Shown: piece by piece, positions 21,434 through 24,244 of the stretch
Layout of the letters: the number at the start of each line of letters is the position of its first letter
How positions within the stretch are numbered: the first letter of the stretch is position 1
Assembly: GCA_000320545.1 (NCBI GenBank)
Contig: ADNK01002406.1
Location: forward strand, 1-24,244
Direction: 5' to 3'
From: Bigelowiella natans CCMP2755
Lineage: Eukaryota; Cercozoa; Chlorarachniophyceae
DNA length: 24,244 bases
The notes under the pieces: model-generated
Seen by the model: only the letters and a program-made list of their open reading frames with translations
Told to the model about the DNA's origin: nothing
Databases searched by the model: none
Made by a program: the position numbers and the translations under genes

Positions 21434-21635
21434 TGTGTGTGTGTGTGTGTGTGTGCTGTAGGCTCTATGAGCTCGACATGGCATCTTTGATCGATTCACA
21501 AGATAAGAGAGTGCTGCTCGCCGTTGGTCCTGATGGAGGGTATTTCTCATTGAGAAGCTAAGCAGAACTTTTCTCCCCCGCCCCCCCCCCCCCCCCCTCC
21601 CTTCGCCCTCACCCCAAAGAAACACATATACGTTT

Positions 21636-21679
<44 letters not shown>

Positions 21680-22064
21680 TAATCTCCCTTTATTTCTTGT
21701 AAATCCAGATGGGAGGAGCCGTGGGAGGTGGAGAGGTTCTTGGAGATGGGGTTCATTCCCTTCACGCTCGGGGAGCGCGTCCTGCACACTGAGGTGAGAA
21801 TAGAGCAGGAGAAGTATGATTTCGAGTCGTCGACGTGCTTTTTGTTATGAGTAATGGGTTTTTCCCTTGTCACGAGGCAAAAAATTGGCGATGTGTTCAG
21901 CATGAAACACGCAGTCGCATCAGTCTTTCTTCCCACCGACTACTTGTCGCAATACCGGCTCGCTCTCTGATATTGATGTTGTGCAGGTCGCTGTTCCCGT
22001 TTTGGTGGCGCTGCTTCATGACTGGCTAGATAGAGGAAAGGCAGCTCTCAGGAAGAGGGATTGA
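18291..22064 (+). CDS. RsmE-family 16S rRNA (m3U) methyltransferase, probably organelle-targeted
   Basis: Known reaction of the family: N3-methylation of the uridine at position 1498 (E. coli numbering) of small-subunit rRNA, using S-adenosylmethionine, by a SPOUT (knotted) enzyme. Exons seen: 18291-18450 (or 18459), 18522-18769, 18839-18902, then 20894-21002, 21462-21539, 21709-21793, 21987-22064. The N-terminal PUA-like part reads NRLLFESDEI, YFVDLPMDDYRAVHVKDIL and VRVGVVDAGKCDNATVQW. The SPOUT part reads LTQSGDTALPTVRIVR, VLLAVGPDGG, WEEPWEVERFLEMGF, LGERVLHTEVAVPVL. The GPxGG and LGxRxLxTExA motifs are diagnostic. The start has a hydrophobic stretch (LVLVVLALVV) then an Arg/Ser-rich segment, as in plastid-targeted proteins of complex algae. 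Exons between 18902 and 20894 are unresolved; 20811 onward (ERLYLSFCFADLRD) is one candidate that does not fit the phase. Confidence 0.72.
18903..20893 (+). other. Unresolved central interval of the RsmE-like gene
   Basis: About 2 kb lies between the exon ending at 18902 (phase 1) and the exon starting at 20894 (phase 1). The middle of an RsmE protein (PRPK-type motif and the next helices) should be coded here, but I cannot place it. Weak candidates are a frame at 19100-19190 and the 20811-20852 segment. The interval also holds (CA)n and (GC)n at about 19841-19904, a C14 run at 20178-20191 and a (TA)n tract at about 20851-20888. Confidence 0.4.
20849..20888. repeat. (TA)n microsatellite abutting a splice acceptor
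   Basis: An uninterrupted AT tract of almost 40 nt ends only a few bases before the acceptor GGCAG of the RsmE exon at 20894. Change in its length would alter the branch-point to acceptor region. Confidence 0.9.
21399..21455. repeat. (AT)n and (GT)n microsatellites before the RsmE exon at 21462
   Basis: An (AT)n tract is followed by TTAATG and a (GT)n tract, then CTGTAG and the exon. As at 20849, simple repeat occupies the region where the polypyrimidine tract is normally found. Confidence 0.9.
21635..21675. repeat. (CT)n microsatellite in an RsmE intron
   Basis: About twenty CT units lie upstream of the acceptor AAATCCAG at 21708. They form a very long polypyrimidine tract on the coding strand. 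A C17 run sits in the same intron at 21581-21597. Confidence 0.85.
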
Positions 22065-22834
22065 CCATCAGCGCACTTTGTTCGATCACGCCAGCAGCAA
22101 TCATCGATCGGTGCTGCAACGTCTGGCCAAGACAAACTGCATTAGTAGTCATTTGCTAGGTTCATCGCGCTCTATGTGCTGCAGCAACGCCACCATAGAA
22201 GCGGGCGTGCTTATTAGTGAAATGGTAGAGCAAGTGCACTACAGCGCCACTGCGTGTATCGCATCTTGATTATAATAATCTTGCGATGATAGCAGACGTA
22301 CATCCAGACCTAGCTCGCTAGAGACATGGGTTGCCGCATCATCTAGTCATGCACATGCAAACGCTGCCTCTAGATCTACAAGTAATAATAATAAAATCCA
22401 CAAGGAGATCACGTAATAGCATCGCACAAGAGCAGACTAGCAAGCAAATTGAAGGCCAGCCGTAGCATAGCTAGATAAGCCTAGCTAGCAATGTCTATCA
22501 GTGTAGAGGCGCACCATTATTGTTACTAGATAATTTAGCGAGCTAGTATGTAGCAAGCTAGCAAGCGCCGTGCAAGAAGTCTACGAACCTAGCGCTGTCT
22601 AGCTGTGCACATGTGCGTCAGTAGCACTCATGCTAGCATGGGTTGTGCCATCCCTGCAATCTAGCAATGCTAGAATGCTAGCGCTAGAATGGCGCTCGCA
22701 ATGACAATGCGACTACGCTAGCATGATATCTTCCCCCGACAAATTCGCTTTTGCTATTCAACATGCACACTGCCGCTTTAGTTTAGATCTACACGTAGCG
22801 TACATCGCGGTGCCAGGAGCAAGGAGCCCCGCCA
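22065..22834. other. Convergent spacer between genes E and F, dense in CTAG palindromes
   Basis: By eye there are about 20 CTAG words between 22155 and 22725, where about two are expected by chance. Many are within GCTAGC, and CATGCTAGCATG occurs at 22629-22640, the same perfect palindrome seen at 5400-5411. No exon is supported. An ATAATAATAATAAAA stretch near 22383 could hold a polyadenylation signal for gene E. Confidence 0.6.
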
Positions 22835-24244
22835 CTAAGGTTTCGTCGGCGACTTGCTATCGCCCTTGGAAGCAGCAGCAGCAGCAGCAGCAGCGGCTCT
22901 TTTGTTGATGACATCCACGGTCTCTTGCTTGAGTTCCCCAGAGCCGCCCCTCAGCTTCTTCCGCACGCTGGCATCGATTTGATAGCCGCCCACGATCTTC
23001 ATGAGCTCCTTGAATTCTGGGGAGAACTTAAACGGCCCCAGCTTGTCCTTCGAGATGAGGGAGATCACCTCTCCCTCCGACTCGACGAACGTCGAGGCCG
23101 AGGCATTGCTGCCCTCAACCTCCTTCATCACGCGCTTGGCCATCGAGGCGGAGATGTTCACTTGGCGGTCGCAGCCGGGGCGGATAAACCTCTCCATGAG
23201 CTGCGCGGCTTTCTCGTTGACCTTCTTCTGGTCGCGCTCGTCGCTCAGGTCCAGCGCCTTTGCCCACTTGCGGTAGGCGCGCGCCTCGTGCCAGAACTCG
23301 ATGCTCTCTTCCGCGTACTGCGATTTCAGGTACTGGGTGAAAAGCTCAATGCCTTTCGGGTGGTAGATGATTGAGCGGATTTGGCACTTCCTTCCGGCGA
23401 TCTTGAGCTCAACCTAGAGGGGGGGTTTGACGCGGGTGATGAGTGATAAATGCCAGGGATAGGGAAGAGGACGGCTGCGGTAGTGGTGGGGCATGAACGT
23501 ACCGAAACACAACTATCCTTATTTCATTACTTTTGTTGTATGTTATGTAGTGCGTGGTAAGTACGTCGGCGAGCGCCTCCGGTCTGTCAGCGAAGAACCC
23601 TCTAAAGTCCTTCCTGCTCATTGCCAGCAGCACTGTGCGTTTCGTCGTTCGCACGGTGGCAGTGCGGGACATATCGTCTATTACAATCGCCACCTCTCCA
23701 AAGTACCTTAGAGGAAGAAGAAGAAGAAGAAGAGGAAAAGTGGGAGAGAGGGGAGAGGGGGGGGGGGGGAAGGAGAAAAAAAAACCTGCTTATACTACTA
23801 CACGCATCTTCAATAGCACGGATGGCCAATGCTGTACGCGCGTCGCTATTCTCCTAGAAGTCACATCGCAACGCAGCTTACTACTTTCCCTGGCCGAGTC
23901 TGATGAGCGGCTTGCCCCCCACACTGACTGAGACCTCGCCGAGGTAGATGATGTAGAACTGCGTGCCCTGCTCCCCCTCCCTGAAGATAATCTCGTCGGC
24001 CTCGAAGCACTGCACGCGGCAGCTCAGCGCGAGCTGGCGGAAGGAGGACTGCCGGATGGCGTCAAAGAACGGGATGTTGTACTGGTGGAAGGTCCCGACG
24101 ATGCGCTCGCGCATAACCGAGTCCATATCGAGCCCGGCGACCTTCACGAATGCCTTGAACGTCCTCTCGTCGAGGGAGATGAGGATGCTGCGCGACTTGG
24201 CCATATCGTCGCGGTCCGCGGAATATTGGGCAGCATCAAGGAGA
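22835..24244 (-). CDS. Cyclic-nucleotide-binding and RGS domain protein, 5' partial
   Basis: Exons are 24244-23885 (open at the window edge), 23706-23565 and 23413-22835, joined in phases 2 and 0, giving 359 residues. The first exon starts with what looks like the end of one cNMP domain (SRSILISLDERTFKAFV). A second cNMP domain follows: PFFDAIRQSSFRQLA, DEIIFREGEQGTQFYIIYLG, then YFGEVAIVIDDMSRTATVRT across the intron. The phosphate-binding cassette keeps Glu and Arg, and RTA favours cGMP as in PKG. The last exon holds an RGS domain (GIELFTQYLKSQYAEESIEF, KVNEKAAQLMERFIRPG, SKDKLGPFKFSPEFKELM). It ends in a basic tail with poly-alanine from a (GCT)n run at 22872-22894. Known roles: cNMP domains sense cAMP or cGMP; RGS domains speed GTP hydrolysis on G-alpha. 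Confidence 0.85.

Noticed and set aside
20791-21561. Single 256-residue open frame with IYIYIY runs
   Set aside because: It reads through (TA)n and (GT)n introns. Only parts of it (20894-21002 and 21462-21539) are exons of the RsmE-like gene.

Overview
The window is nuclear DNA from an intron-dense microbial eukaryote. Coding sequence comes in short exons (26 to about 450 nt) joined by GT-AG introns from 55 nt to over 1 kb. Splice phases agree across long exon chains, and introns are full of microsatellites and C-homopolymers. A nuclear gene for an RsmE-type rRNA methyltransferase with a signal-peptide-like, arginine-rich presequence fits an alga with a complex plastid; a chlorarachniophyte-like host is my best guess, made from general features only.

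Six genes alternate in strand: A(+), B(-), C(+), D(-), E(+), F(-). Gene A (before 1 to 4862) encodes at least seven ankyrin repeats, each on its own exon, then SAP-like, acidic, SAM and caspase-like peptidase (C14) parts with the catalytic His and Cys visible. Gene B (5778-10338, minus) is an unrecognised protein with a possible ubiquitin-like or doublecortin-like segment and several very small exons; its model is incomplete. Gene C (10992-12404) is a small protein with an acidic tail. Gene D (13433-17648, minus) resolves into 12 exons in one 2229-nt frame: a rhodanese-like domain, a dual-specificity-phosphatase-like domain holding a KKEEGG repeat, a long charged coiled coil, and a C-terminal NATD1-type acetyltransferase-like domain. 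The catalytic Cys of the first two domains is replaced, so it looks like a pseudoenzyme scaffold. Gene E (18291-22064) is the RsmE-like methyltransferase, with its central exons unresolved. Gene F (22835 past the right edge, minus) joins cyclic-nucleotide-binding domains to an RGS domain.

The three convergent spacers (4863-5777, 12405-13432, 22065-22834) contain CTAG/GCTAGC/GCATGC-rich sequence, including an identical 12-nt perfect palindrome in two of them. The two divergent spacers (10339-10991, 17649-18290) show nothing recognisable. The most notable items are the ankyrin-SAP-SAM-caspase architecture (a plausible cell-death or defence receptor), the multi-pseudoenzyme of gene D, the cNMP-RGS fusion, and the palindromic convergent spacers.
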